DNA of 64,000 nt from Streptomyces sp. NBC_00377 (GTDB taxonomy: Bacteria; Actinomycetota; Actinomycetes; Streptomycetales; Streptomycetaceae). Numbering within the stretch: the stretch's first letter is position 1; each line of letters starts with the position of its first letter. The translations under genes were made by a program, and so were the position numbers. Below are positions 35,211 to 43,374 of this stretch, one piece after another. The DNA lies in assembly GCF_036075115.1 (NCBI RefSeq), contig NZ_CP107958.1, positions 8,928,001 to 8,992,000 on the forward strand, given 5' to 3'. Below the pieces are notes generated by a model. That model worked only from the letters and a program-made list of their open reading frames with translations, ran no database searches and was not told the origin of the DNA.

Positions 35211-35908
35211 CCCGGCGCCCGCCGGCTCGGCGGCGCCCTGCACGGCGTCCCAGCCGGCGCCGCCAACAACAGCAGGCACCGTTCGTCGGCCTGTGCGTGA
35301 GCGCAGCCGTCGTGCTCTGGCTGGTGGCGAAGGCAGTCGGCTGGCTCCTCGCCCACTGGTGGCTGCTGCTCGGCGTGGCCGTCGTCGCCGTGCTCGCAGG
35401 CATCGGGTGGTGGCAGCAGCGGGCTCAGCGTGTGCAGTGGGAGCGGGCGCAGGAGCGCGCCCTGCGCTACGGACTGTCGCAGCTGGACGCACTGGCCCAC
35501 CGGCAGTTCGAGTACGCGATCCGGGATCTGATGCGCCGGGACGGCTGCGCCGACGCCGTTCAGGTCGGCGGACAGGGCGACCTGGGAGCGGACGTGAAGG
35601 CGACCGACCCGCTGGGACGCCGCTGGGTGATCCAGTGCAAGCACCGTCGTCACGGCGAGCGCGGCGCAGCCGTGGGCACACCGGAACTGCAGGTACTGAA
35701 CGGCACCGGACGCCCGGTCCACAAGGCCGACGTGGTGGTGATGATCACCAACGGCAGGATCACCCAGCCCGGCCAGGCCTTCGCCAGGCAGCAGCGCCTG
35801 CACCTCGTCGACCGCACACTGCTCGGAGCCTGGGCGTCCGGGGCTCGGCCGCTGTGGGAGCTCCTGCCTGCATTGCCTCCGCCCCGCAGGCCGTCCGCAC
35901 GGCCCTGA
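35207..35908 (+). CDS. membrane-anchored Mrr-type restriction endonuclease-like protein
   Basis: 233 residues. A very basic N-terminus (about 20 residues, R/P-rich) is followed by two hydrophobic spans, 'FVGLCVSAAVVLWLVAKAVG' and 'WWLLLGVAVVAVLAGIGWW'. A cytosolic Mrr_cat domain follows: 'LDALAHRQFEYAIRDLMRRD', 'VGGQGDLGADVKATDPLGRR' and 'WVIQCKHRR'. The D...QxK catalytic triad of the PD-(D/E)xK fold is intact. 'VVVMITNGRITQPGQAFARQ' completes the fold. Membrane-tethered Mrr proteins are proposed defence nucleases. It overlaps the repeat protein gene by four bases. Confidence 0.85.
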   Translation: MTRRPPARRRPARRPSRRRQQQQAPFVGLCVSAAVVLWLVAKAVGWLLAHWWLLLGVAVVAVLAGIGWWQQRAQRVQWERAQERALRYGLSQLDALAHRQFEYAIRDLMRRDGCADAVQVGGQGDLGADVKATDPLGRRWVIQCKHRRHGERGAAVGTPELQVLNGTGRPVHKADVVVMITNGRITQPGQAFARQQRLHLVDRTLLGAWASGARPLWELLPALPPPRRPSARP

Positions 35909-36162
35909 CCGTCCGTGCCGTCATGCAGGGCGCCTCACCCGGCGTTTGCTCGGCTGCCCGCTCAGGACGGCCGGGCAGCCGGTGAGGACCTGCCCATGTG
36001 CGACGGTCGACGGCATCTTCTCTCATGGCGCGCGGAGTCTCATGGCCGAACTTGCTGCCACGCCGCGCAGCCGCGACCAGGGCGTTTCCAGCAGACCCAT
36101 CCCGACCGTCACCGGCCGTGCGCTGGAAGCCCGCATTCCAGGCTTTGGACATCGGCTTCGAC

Positions 36163-36237
36163 GGCAGACTCTCCGTCTGCCGACGCCAACTCACACCGAC
36201 CGAGATACACCATTGGCAGGCCAGACTCCCGCCTGCC
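36163..36237. terminator. two GC-rich hairpins between convergent genes
   Basis: GGCAGAC-N5-GTCTGCC (36163-36181) and GGCAGGC-N9-GCCTGCC (36215-36237) lie between the Mrr-type gene (+) and the metallophosphoesterase (-). The second is 15 bp beyond the phosphoesterase stop. Neither has a T run. The remainder of 35909-36162 shows no gene. Confidence 0.4.
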
Positions 36238-36251
36238 TGCTCGGCCGGTGG

Positions 36252-37472
36252 CTACGGGGAGGTGGGCCTGTGCGGGGAGCGGAGCACGAGCAGGGTGATC
36301 TCGCTGGGGGCGAAGACGCGGAACGGCGGACCCCAGAAGCCGGTGCCACGGCTGGTGTAGAGGAGGGTGCGGGCGCCGTGGTGGCTGAGACCGGCGAGGG
36401 CGGGCTGGTCGAGGCGGACGAGGTGGTGGAAGGGCCAGATCTGGCCGCCGTGGGTGTGGCCCGAGAGCTGGAGGTCGATACCGGCGGTCGCCGCCCGGTC
36501 GACGAACTTGGGCTGGTGGGCCAGGAGCAGGACGGGAAGGTCGGGGTCGGCGCCGTTCAAAGCACCGGCGAGGTGGGCCCGGTGCCCCTCCAGACCGGAG
36601 GACTCGGCGGTGACGTCGTCCACGCCGGCGACCACGAGGGTGTCGCCTCCGCGTTCGAGCAGCACATGGCGGTTGCGCAGCGGCTCCCAGCCCAGCTCGT
36701 CCATCAGGTCGACCCAGCCCTGGGCCTCGCTGTAGTACTCGTGGTTGCCGGTGACGTACACCCGCGCCCGAGTCGCTCGCACGGTGCCCAGTGGGACGGC
36801 CTGGTCGCGGCGGCGCTGGGCTGTGCCGTCCGCGATGTCGCCGGTGTGGCACACCAGGTCGGCTTCCAGAGAGTTCACCGTCTCGCACACGCGTGCCGAC
36901 CAGCGGGCGCGATCGAGCGGTCCGTAGTGGGTGTCGGTGATGAGAACGACCCGTAGGCCGTCCAAGCCGGCACCCAGCCGGGGGAGTTGCACGTCGAGTC
37001 GGCGCACGCGTGGCACGCGGCGGGCCTCCGCGTACCCCCAGCCCAGCAGCGCGGCGGCCACGCCGAGGACGGACCAGGTGACGATTCGGGCGCGGTCCTG
37101 ACTCTCGCCGACGCCGGTCATGGCCAGGGCGGCGCGCAAGAGAACGCCGAGCAGCACGGACCAGGTGAACAGCACCCAGCTCGTGCCCAGCAGGGTGTCA
37201 CCGACGATCGCGGCCCGGTCCTGCTGGCGCCGGCCGTGGCCGCGCACCATCGCGAGCGGCATACCGACGAGGCCGAGGGCGAACAAGGCGGAACCGGCCA
37301 GTGTGACGGGCAGCGGCCAGTGCTGCCCGGCGTGCAGGAGGAACCAGCAGGGCACGGCCCACAGCAGGACGGGGGCGATCAAGGGGATGTAACGCATCAG
37401 ACGATGCAGTCGGCTCTCCCGCGCTGCTTGCGCTTCACCCTCGGCTGGCCGGGTCTCGCTGGTGTCGGTCAC
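36252..37472 (-). CDS. membrane-anchored metallophosphoesterase
   Basis: 406 residues. Four hydrophobic spans occupy residues about 27-150. The calcineurin-like domain follows with all its metal ligands: 'LITDTHYGPLDR' (D-x-H), 'HTGDIADG' (209-216), 'GNHEYY' (242-247), then 'LLLAHQPKF' and 'LSGHTHGGQIWPF'. This layout is that of YkuE/YaeI-type phosphodiesterases, several of which act on lipid-linked phosphates. The start is GTG at 37472 with AGGAGGGGA nine bases upstream. It is a single gene; the substrate is unknown. Confidence 0.9.
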   Translation of the reverse strand: MTDTSETRPAEGEAQAARESRLHRLMRYIPLIAPVLLWAVPCWFLLHAGQHWPLPVTLAGSALFALGLVGMPLAMVRGHGRRQQDRAAIVGDTLLGTSWVLFTWSVLLGVLLRAALAMTGVGESQDRARIVTWSVLGVAAALLGWGYAEARRVPRVRRLDVQLPRLGAGLDGLRVVLITDTHYGPLDRARWSARVCETVNSLEADLVCHTGDIADGTAQRRRDQAVPLGTVRATRARVYVTGNHEYYSEAQGWVDLMDELGWEPLRNRHVLLERGGDTLVVAGVDDVTAESSGLEGHRAHLAGALNGADPDLPVLLLAHQPKFVDRAATAGIDLQLSGHTHGGQIWPFHHLVRLDQPALAGLSHHGARTLLYTSRGTGFWGPPFRVFAPSEITLLVLRSPHRPTSP

Positions 37473-37919
37473 GCTTCCCCTCCTGACCGGGATGCCTTCT
37501 CGCGCACTGTATCCCGTCACTCCCGCCCTCTGACGTCCACCGCCACCACCTGCTCCCGCTGCTTCCCGACCACCTGCTCCGCACAGCCGGGGGACCGTTC
37601 CGGGACGCCTTGGTCGGGGTGGGCACGTGGAGGGCACCGGCCGAGTCCGCGCACGCGGCCACACCTTCACCCGAACCGGCTCCCGCGCTCGAGGCGAGGG
37701 AGGTGACGCCGGGCGGCTCGACGCCGGCCCTTTTCCGCTCAGACGCTGCCGGCCACGCGGAGCATGCTCGGTGAGACCGCCGTTCCGGGCCGACCGAAGC
37801 CGGATCCGACGGCCGGCGCATACGTCACCGTGGAGGACCGTCAGGGGCCGGGTCCCGCCGTGACGGGCCACCGTCGGGCGGCCTCCGGCGCCCGGCACCG
37901 GGACTGCCGTGGCGGATGG
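37473..37919. other. gap without recognisable gene
   Basis: The open frames here lack any family signature and have weak codon bias. The right part should contain only the 3' side of the minus-strand tautomerase gene, so the interval is largely unexplained. Confidence 0.4.
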
Positions 37920-38129
37920 TCAGACGTCGCCGTTGAGCATGGCGGCGGTGAGGACGGTGCCGCCGAAACCCCAACCCCCGTCGGCGACTTCGTCGATCAG
38001 CACGACGGTGCTGGGGCGGGCCCGCTCGCCGTAGATCTCCGCATACAGGTCGGTGGTCCGCTCGACGATCTTCCTCTTGTCCTCGGCGGTGATGGTGCCG
38101 GCGGGAACCTTGAAGTGGGCGAAAGGCAT
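37920..38129 (-). CDS. 4-oxalocrotonate tautomerase family protein
   Basis: 69 residues beginning MPFAHFKVPAG; removal of Met exposes the catalytic Pro1 of the tautomerase fold. 'TAEDKRKIVERTTDLYAEIY' is the long helix and 'STVVLIDEVADGGWGFGG' the second strand plus the C-terminal hairpin with the W-G-GG pattern typical of the family. Members catalyse keto-enol tautomerisation or related hydration reactions on small acids. AGGAG lies just upstream of the start. It is divergent from an HTH/MmyB-type regulator 194 bp away. Confidence 0.88.
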   Translation of the reverse strand: MPFAHFKVPAGTITAEDKRKIVERTTDLYAEIYGERARPSTVVLIDEVADGGWGFGGTVLTAAMLNGDV

Positions 38130-38278
38130 GGGTGTTTCTCCTCGAGTGGGTTCTGCCGTGATGCGCAGGCGCGCCCATGAAAGGCGGCGCAGGCGCCGTG
38201 TCCGTGCCCGGTCGTGCACCCGGTGTCCGGGGCGTCGGCAGGCACGTTCTTCACTCTGCGCTGCACCGGGCGGCGGAG

Positions 38279-38299
38279 CCAGGGGATGTCATCCCCTGG
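38279..38299. promoter_or_regulatory. perfect 21-bp palindrome before the HTH regulator
   Basis: CCAGGGGATG and CATCCCCTGG are perfect inverted 10-bp arms around a single T. The centre is 35 bp upstream of the regulator start codon and 160 bp upstream of the divergent tautomerase gene. Perfect symmetry at this position strongly suggests an operator bound by a homodimer, most simply the regulator itself. Confidence 0.75.
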
Positions 38300-38323
38300 G
38301 TCGACGGCCCGGTCGGAGACACA

Positions 38324-39193
38324 ATGGCCGGTATGGGTTCTGCGAAACACACCGAGTTGGGCGCCTTCCTGCGTTCGCGGCGCGCCCGCATCCGGCCGGC
38401 CGATGTGGGATTCGTCCACGGACCGCGGCGCCGGGTGCCCGGGCTCCGCCGCGACGAGGTCGCCCAGCTCGCCGGAGCCTCGGTGGACTACTACAACGAA
38501 CTCGAGCGCGGTGCCGGATCCCAGCCCTCGGAGCAGATGCTGGCCGCGCTGGCCAGGGCACTGCGCCTGAGCGCGGACGAACGCGACTACCTCTACCGCC
38601 TGGCCGGCCGTCCGGTCCCCACGCACGGCGGACCGGCCTCGCACGTCCACCCCGGCATGCTCGACCTGCTCAACCGTCTGACCTCGACCCCCGCACAGGT
38701 CATCACCGACCTGCACGTCACCCTCGTACAGAACCCGCCCGCGGTGGCGCTGCTCGGGGATCACTCCGGGTTCCGGGGCGCGCGGGCCAGCTTCGTCTAC
38801 CGGTGGTTCACCGACCCCGGAGCGCGGCAGCTGTATCCAGAGGCTGACCATGAGCAGCAGTCGCGGGCCTTCGTCGCCGACCTGCGGGCGGCCGCCGCCA
38901 GACGGGACGCCAAGGACACCGAGGCCGCCTTGATGATCAGCTCACTGCTCGACAGCTCCCGGCGGTTCGCCGCCCTGTGGGCCGACCACGAAGTGGCCCT
39001 GCGCCGCGAGGACCGCAAGCGCCTCCTCCACCCCACGCTGGGTCTGATCGAGGTCAACTGCCTGAGCCTGTTCAGTGAGGACGGCCGGCAGCGGCTCCTG
39101 TGGTTCACCCCGGCGGTCGGCACCGACAGCGCCGGCCTCCTCGACCTGCTCGCCGTCCTGGGCACCCAGAACGTCACCGGAGCTGTCGGCTGA
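38324..39193 (+). CDS. XRE-family regulator with MmyB-like ligand domain
   Basis: 289 residues. The N-terminal HTH_31 reads 'LGAFLRSRRARIRPADVGF', 'RRVPGLRRDEVAQLAGASVD' and 'YYNELERGAGSQPSEQMLAA', the standard start of actinobacterial MmyB-type proteins. The C-terminal PAS-like domain includes 'LLNRLTSTPAQVITDLHVTL' and ends 'LLWFTPAVGTDSAGLLDLLA'; it resembles fatty-acid-binding MmyB-like ligand domains. The ATG at 38324 is chosen; another three codons later is possible. Its usual partner is a nearby oxidoreductase; here the nearest divergent gene is a tautomerase. Confidence 0.9.
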   Translation: MAGMGSAKHTELGAFLRSRRARIRPADVGFVHGPRRRVPGLRRDEVAQLAGASVDYYNELERGAGSQPSEQMLAALARALRLSADERDYLYRLAGRPVPTHGGPASHVHPGMLDLLNRLTSTPAQVITDLHVTLVQNPPAVALLGDHSGFRGARASFVYRWFTDPGARQLYPEADHEQQSRAFVADLRAAAARRDAKDTEAALMISSLLDSSRRFAALWADHEVALRREDRKRLLHPTLGLIEVNCLSLFSEDGRQRLLWFTPAVGTDSAGLLDLLAVLGTQNVTGAVG

Positions 39194-39452
39194 CGGCTTC
39201 TGCGTGCAGCGTCGGTCACAGGAAGAACTGCGGCTGCCGTGGTCTCGCGTCGGCCAGGGTTGAAGGGCCTCCGCCCGACCGTCATGCTTTGGACGCCGAC
39301 TGGGGTAGGGGAGTTCTGGTGTCCTGCGCATGTCCCGCCGTACCCCCCACCGTTCGGTGGACGTGGAGAGCCTGTTTCCCGAGCTGCTCCTGTTCCGCCG
39401 TCAGTCCGTCCGCCTGCACCCGCGTCCCGGTTCGCCGGCCTGCGAGGACGGT

Positions 39453-40085
39453 TCAGTCGGAGGTCCTCTGCTCTGGCCCGCAACGGAGGCGGGGCCCGTG
39501 TGCCGGGGGGAGCGCTACGACATGGACACCGTGAGCCGGCTGGAGACCGGTTGCCCATGCCGTCAGCGTGGCGAAGTCGTCGAGGGCAAGGCCGCGTCGC
39601 GGGTCGACGCGGTGCAGGAGGGCGGGACCGTCATGGTGTTGCGTCACCCAGGTACGATCCGCCTCTGTGATCTCGTCGTCGACCCAGGCGAACGCACGGC
39701 CCTTCGCCCAGGCGACGATCTCAGGCGTCTTCCAGAACACACCGCCCCCGGGCTCGGGTCTCGGCGAGGGCCAGGGAATGTAGGGCAGTTCGGGTAATCC
39801 CAGGATCGGCGCGATGAAGGCGTTGGCTTCTTCCTCCCACGTCGTCGCCCACACCAGGTCGAAGGGAAGCGTGTCCAGCGCCGGGCCGTGATCCGGGTTG
39901 AGCCACACCCGCAGCGGCTTCACGGGCTTGTTCGGCAGCCCCCACTCAGTCAGTCGGCGCCGCTCGGCGGCCTCCCAGCGAGGGGTCAACAGGCGGTGTG
40001 TCTGATAGCCCTGTGGCCGACGGTGCGGCTTCGCGGCATAGGGGTTCAGCGGTCCGTCCACATCCACCAACAGCACTGGGCGCAC
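39453..40085 (-). CDS. HAD-domain protein
   Basis: 210 residues. Motif I is at the very N-terminus: 'VRPVLLVDVDGPLNPY' (D-x-D-G), followed by a loop-rich region and 'FDLVWATTWEEEANAFIAPI', where WATTW is the motif II region of this streptomycete HAD subfamily. A late 'FAWVDDEITEADRTWV' gives the acidic motif IV pair DDE. It is probably a phosphohydrolase acting on a small substrate. The start is a GTG at 40085 with AAGGGGGATG upstream. The stretches on either side (39194-39452 and 40086-40331) hold no recognised gene. Confidence 0.8.
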   Translation of the reverse strand: MRPVLLVDVDGPLNPYAAKPHRRPQGYQTHRLLTPRWEAAERRRLTEWGLPNKPVKPLRVWLNPDHGPALDTLPFDLVWATTWEEEANAFIAPILGLPELPYIPWPSPRPEPGGGVFWKTPEIVAWAKGRAFAWVDDEITEADRTWVTQHHDGPALLHRVDPRRGLALDDFATLTAWATGLQPAHGVHVVALPPAHGPRLRCGPEQRTSD

Positions 40086-40331
40086 GAGCTCATCCCCCTT
40101 GGTCCTGCGTCGCACCGTACCGGCCGGTGACGAGACGGCCCAACAGAGAGACGTCGTGCCGCTCGTGATGCCACCGCCAGACGAGCAGCACTGTTGGCGG
40201 AGTGCCTTGACGATCTCCGCCGGTCCGAGTTTCGCCGGCCGCAGCAAGATCGGGAAGCTGAGGCTTCGGCGACCCTCGGCGCGTGGCCGGGGGCGTCCGG
40301 GGTGATCGTCACGGTGTGCGGCCGTCTTCTC

Positions 40332-40931
40332 TCAGCTGTGGATCGGGAAAGATGCCTGGAACGCCAGGCGCTCGTCGGCCGTGTCGCCGATGTGGGAGAG
40401 GACTTCGTCGAGCGCGATGAACTCCTCCCATGCCGCCCCGCCGGTGGCCTCGGCAAGCCGAGCCACGATGAGATCCTCCAGGTCCGGAACGCGCTTGTTC
40501 TTCCAGATCTTGTCGGCGAGGCTCACCAGGAGGTCTTCCAGACCGATACCTGGCTCCCTCCAGGATGCGTGTGTCGCGGCGAAGCGGGCGAGCTCCGGGC
40601 TGACGCCGCGGCCGAGCAGAAGAGTCCGCCCAGCCTCCTCGTGTGCCGCGCCGGGCCCGGAAAGCTCGGAAACGTGCACCGACTTCCCGATGTCGTGTGT
40701 CGCGGCCCCGAAGAGCACCGCCTCGCGGTCGAAGTGCAAGGCGGGACAGTGCCTCTCGATCCAGTCGATCAGCTGGTGTGCGGCATCGTGGACGGCCCGC
40801 AGGTGGGCCGCCAGCCGAGGTGGGCACGCCATCTCGGACACAAGCTCCGCGACGCGATCCGGCAGCGGGAGCAGAGGCGGGTCGACGGTGGCACTCATGG
40901 CCCTCGACAACAAGGCGGTGTCGGTCGTCAC
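40332..40931 (-). CDS. HD-domain phosphohydrolase
   Basis: 199 residues, all helical. Metal-binding residues include H in 'AVHDAAHQLIDWIER' and the HD pair in 'LFGAATHDIGKSVHVSELSG', with further ligands in 'HEEAGRTLLLGRG' and 'THASW'. HD proteins of this size hydrolyse nucleotides or cyclic nucleotides; the substrate here is unknown. The GTG at 40931 gives MTTDTALL; an ATG at 40898 (MSATVDPP) is an alternative start. It is a single gene between gaps. Confidence 0.85.
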   Translation of the reverse strand: MTTDTALLSRAMSATVDPPLLPLPDRVAELVSEMACPPRLAAHLRAVHDAAHQLIDWIERHCPALHFDREAVLFGAATHDIGKSVHVSELSGPGAAHEEAGRTLLLGRGVSPELARFAATHASWREPGIGLEDLLVSLADKIWKNKRVPDLEDLIVARLAEATGGAAWEEFIALDEVLSHIGDTADERLAFQASFPIHS

Positions 40932-41043
40932 CCCGTCAGGGTACTGACTGCGATGTCATTCTGTGCCCTTTGAAGGACCCCACCCCACCAACTGATCACC
41001 GCAGTTGGCCACTTCGGTGCTCAGGGGGGCGAAGGGCATCTGT

Positions 41044-41451
41044 TCAGTCGAGGACCGCGGTGGCTTCGATCTCGACCAGATGGTCGGGAACGTCCAGTGC
41101 AGCGACACCCAGCAGCGTGGCCGGCGGGGCCGGGGTGGTTCCCAGCTTCGCGGCCGCCCGGGAGATCCCCTCCAGGAGCGGGGGCATCTTGTCGGGAGTC
41201 CAGTCGACAACGTAGAAGGTCAGTTTTGCCACGTCGTCGAAGGAGCCGCCGGCCTCGGCCAGGGCGGTGCCGATGTTGAGGTAGCACTGCTCGACCTGCG
41301 CGGCGAGGTCGCCTTCGCCGACCGTGCTTCCCTCGGCGTCCCAGGCGACCTGCCCGGCGATGAAGACCAGCTTCGACCCAGTTGCGATCGACACCTGCCG
41401 GTAGACATCGATCTCGGGCAATCCGCTGGGGTTCACCAGGGTGATGGCCAT
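41044..41451 (-). CDS. Rid-family protein (RidA-like)
   Basis: 135 residues with the YjgF/RidA fold: 'VFIAGQVAWDAEGSTVGEGD', 'LAAQVEQCYLNIGTALAEAG' and 'LVEIEATAVLD'. True RidA enzymes deaminate reactive enamines using an Arg located before the 'PAxTLxGVAAL' strand. Here that position reads APPATLLGVAAL with no Arg, so this is probably a non-canonical Rid protein. The ATG at 41451 follows GGAGGCGAA. It is divergent from an HxlR regulator, a common arrangement. Confidence 0.88.
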   Translation of the reverse strand: MAITLVNPSGLPEIDVYRQVSIATGSKLVFIAGQVAWDAEGSTVGEGDLAAQVEQCYLNIGTALAEAGGSFDDVAKLTFYVVDWTPDKMPPLLEGISRAAAKLGTTPAPPATLLGVAALDVPDHLVEIEATAVLD

Positions 41452-41520
41452 GCCGTTCGCCTCCTTGTCCGGGCATCGTGGGCCCGTGCTCGCCACTCCA
41501 GACCCTCGTGGTCTCTTGTG

Positions 41521-41577
41521 GTTACTCAGGAACCGTAAGAGAGTGGTCGCTGACATGGAAGAACGCACTTTTTAGTG
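41521..41577. promoter_or_regulatory. divergent Rid/HxlR promoter with short inverted repeats
   Basis: The interval is AT-rich and contains GTTAC...GTAAG (41521-41540) and a perfect CACT-TTTT-AGTG (41566-41577), the latter 13 bp before the HxlR start. GTTAC/GTAAC-type half-sites are known for HxlR regulators, so these are candidate operators; the arms are short. Confidence 0.4.
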
Positions 41578-41590
41578 ACTGGGGAACCTG

Positions 41591-41971
41591 ATGGTGACCG
41601 AGCAGGTCGAGGGCCGATCCGGGGAAGCGGACCTCAGGCGCGCGGACTCATTGGCGCGAGAGATTTTCTCCGACGTCGCCAACAAGTGGGCGTTCCTGAT
41701 CATAGAGACTCTCGGTGAACGCACCCTGCGGTTCAGTGAGCTGCGGAACGAGATCGAGGGCATCAGCCACAAGATGCTTACTCAGAACCTGCGCATGCTG
41801 GAGCGCAACGGCCTGGTCGAGCGCAGCGTGCACCCCACCGTCCCGCCGCGTGTCGAATACACCCTCACCGAGCCGGGCCAGGGCCTACGCGCAACCGTCG
41901 ACGGAATGTGCGACTGGACCCACCGGTACTTCGGTCACATCGAGGCCGCCCGCCACCGCTTCGACGCCTGA
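41591..41971 (+). CDS. HxlR-family transcriptional regulator
   Basis: 126 residues with the HxlR winged helix: 'FSDVANKWAFLIIETLGERT', 'LRFSELRNEIEGISHKMLTQ' and 'NLRMLERNGLVERSVHPTVP', ending with the wing 'PPRVEYTLTEPGQGL'. The cysteine common near the N-terminus of redox-sensing HxlR proteins is absent here, so it is not obviously a thiol sensor. It is divergent from the Rid-family gene, which it presumably regulates. The ATG at 41591 is six bases after GGGGAA. Confidence 0.9.
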   Translation: MVTEQVEGRSGEADLRRADSLAREIFSDVANKWAFLIIETLGERTLRFSELRNEIEGISHKMLTQNLRMLERNGLVERSVHPTVPPRVEYTLTEPGQGLRATVDGMCDWTHRYFGHIEAARHRFDA

Positions 41972-42252
41972 CGGCTGACGGCTGATCACGATGTACAGCT
42001 ACCGTGCCGGTGACCGGGCTGTGCCGAACGTGAACGCACCGACACCGAAGGCTCGATCCATCAGAACATCTGTCCGAGTCGCCTCGCCTCCTGGATGCCG
42101 GGACAGTTGTTCTGAGCGAGCGAGCTTCTGTAGGTCGTGAGGAAGATCTTCCACGCTCAGCGAATCCGTTCGCCGGTGGGTAAGGCGCTCGTGGGGCCGG
42201 AAGGTGCCACCGTGGGAGCCCGATTGTCGTAGGCGGCTGAGAGTCTGGACCG

Positions 42253-42798
42253 GTGTTGATACAGGGATTCGAGAACGCCCCTCTTGTCGCGGGGGAGGAG
42301 TTGTTGGAACTGCCGGGGTTCTGGGCGGCCTATCTGATGTGGCTGAGCGAGACCCAGGAGTACGACCCCGTGCCGGAATGGTTCGGTGTGGACGGGGCCG
42401 ATGCCGCTGAGGCCTGGGAAGCGCTGAGCGACGAGGACCGGTGGCCTGTCTTTCGGATCCCGTTCGCGGGCGGTCACACCGCGTCGGTCCTCGGCTGCAA
42501 CCTTCGTGACGACCCGGGAACGGAGTACCTCATCACTCACCCCCAGTGGGGACGGCACGGCCATTTGGCCACCCTTGGCGGTCACCAGGCCGGCCCGGGA
42601 CTCTCCTGGAGCGGCGAAGCTACGCCAGCGGCTCGGCGTGATCTATCGGTGCTGAGCCGTTCGAACGTCGGCTGGCGACAGGGCGGTCTTCTCCCGCCGC
42701 CCGTCCGGCAGCGAGGCGGACTCCGAGGTTGCGCCCACACGCCGCCACTGCGCAGACCTCGGTGTGCGCCAGCCCAGCCGCACGGCCGACAGCCGTAG
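42253..42798 (+). CDS. hypothetical protein, C-terminus possibly lost
   Basis: The first ~125 residues have strong coding character ('PLVAGEELLELPGFWAAYLM', 'WLSETQEYDPVPEWFGVDGA' and 'DPGTEYLITHPQWGRHGHLA') and resemble a streptomycete family of unknown function about 230 residues long. After 'GGHQAGPGLSW' the sequence becomes Arg-rich and overlaps the convergent TRIC gene by 156 bp, so the natural C-terminus has probably been replaced. The start is a GTG at 42253. No domain with known activity is seen. Confidence 0.55.
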   Translation: MLIQGFENAPLVAGEELLELPGFWAAYLMWLSETQEYDPVPEWFGVDGADAAEAWEALSDEDRWPVFRIPFAGGHTASVLGCNLRDDPGTEYLITHPQWGRHGHLATLGGHQAGPGLSWSGEATPAARRDLSVLSRSNVGWRQGGLLPPPVRQRGGLRGCAHTPPLRRPRCAPAQPHGRQP

Positions 42799-43374
42799 CG
42801 CGAAGGCGAGCAACCCGGCCGCCACCGCGGTGGCCACCCTGAGGGTGGAAGTGGCGTGCAGCAAGGTCACCAGACCGGATCCGAGCAGCGCGGGCACAAC
42901 GTAGAGATCGCGGTCCCAGGCGAGTGACGACGGTATCTCACGTGCCAGCACCGAGCAGGCGACTCCGCCACCCACGGCCGTTGTCACCCCGATCGCGGCG
43001 GAGGCCGGGGAATTCAGACCATGATCCAGGGCTTTGACGGTGCCAGTGACGCAGAACATGCCCAACGCGCCCGCGTCGGCCACGTGCCAGCCCAGCTTCC
43101 AGGACTGCGCGCGGGAACTGAAGAACACCAACAGGGTCGCCAGGAAAGGGGCGGTTGCACAGCCGAGGTCGGTGAACGCGACGGGTTGGACACGCAGCAC
43201 CAGGTCCCGGAAGAGGCCGCCGCCCACACCCGCGGACTCGGCCAACAGCAGTGTGCCGAAGAAGTCGAAGTCCTTGCGTGTGGCGATCAGTGCCCCGTGG
43301 ACGGCGAAGGCAAAGACCCCGGCCAGATCGAGCGGATACTGAATATCGCCCGCCAACTCATGCATTTCGGATAT
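42643..43374 (-). CDS. TRIC-type cation channel family protein (UPF0126)
   Basis: 243 residues with seven predicted spans in two repeats. The signature 'AGVGGGLFRDLVLRVQPVAF' (GGxxRD) occurs in repeat one; the equivalent 'AIGVTTAVGGGVACSVLARE' in repeat two has lost the RD pair. 'LDLAGVFAFAVHGALIATRK' is TM1. Prokaryotic TRIC proteins form homotrimeric K+/Na+ channels. The C-terminal 40 residues are a basic hydrophilic tail. The start is a GTG at 43374 with GAGGAGC five bases upstream. It is convergent with the hypothetical gene at 42253. Confidence 0.88.
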   Translation of the reverse strand: MSEMHELAGDIQYPLDLAGVFAFAVHGALIATRKDFDFFGTLLLAESAGVGGGLFRDLVLRVQPVAFTDLGCATAPFLATLLVFFSSRAQSWKLGWHVADAGALGMFCVTGTVKALDHGLNSPASAAIGVTTAVGGGVACSVLAREIPSSLAWDRDLYVVPALLGSGLVTLLHATSTLRVATAVAAGLLAFALRLSAVRLGWRTPRSAQWRRVGATSESASLPDGRREKTALSPADVRTAQHR

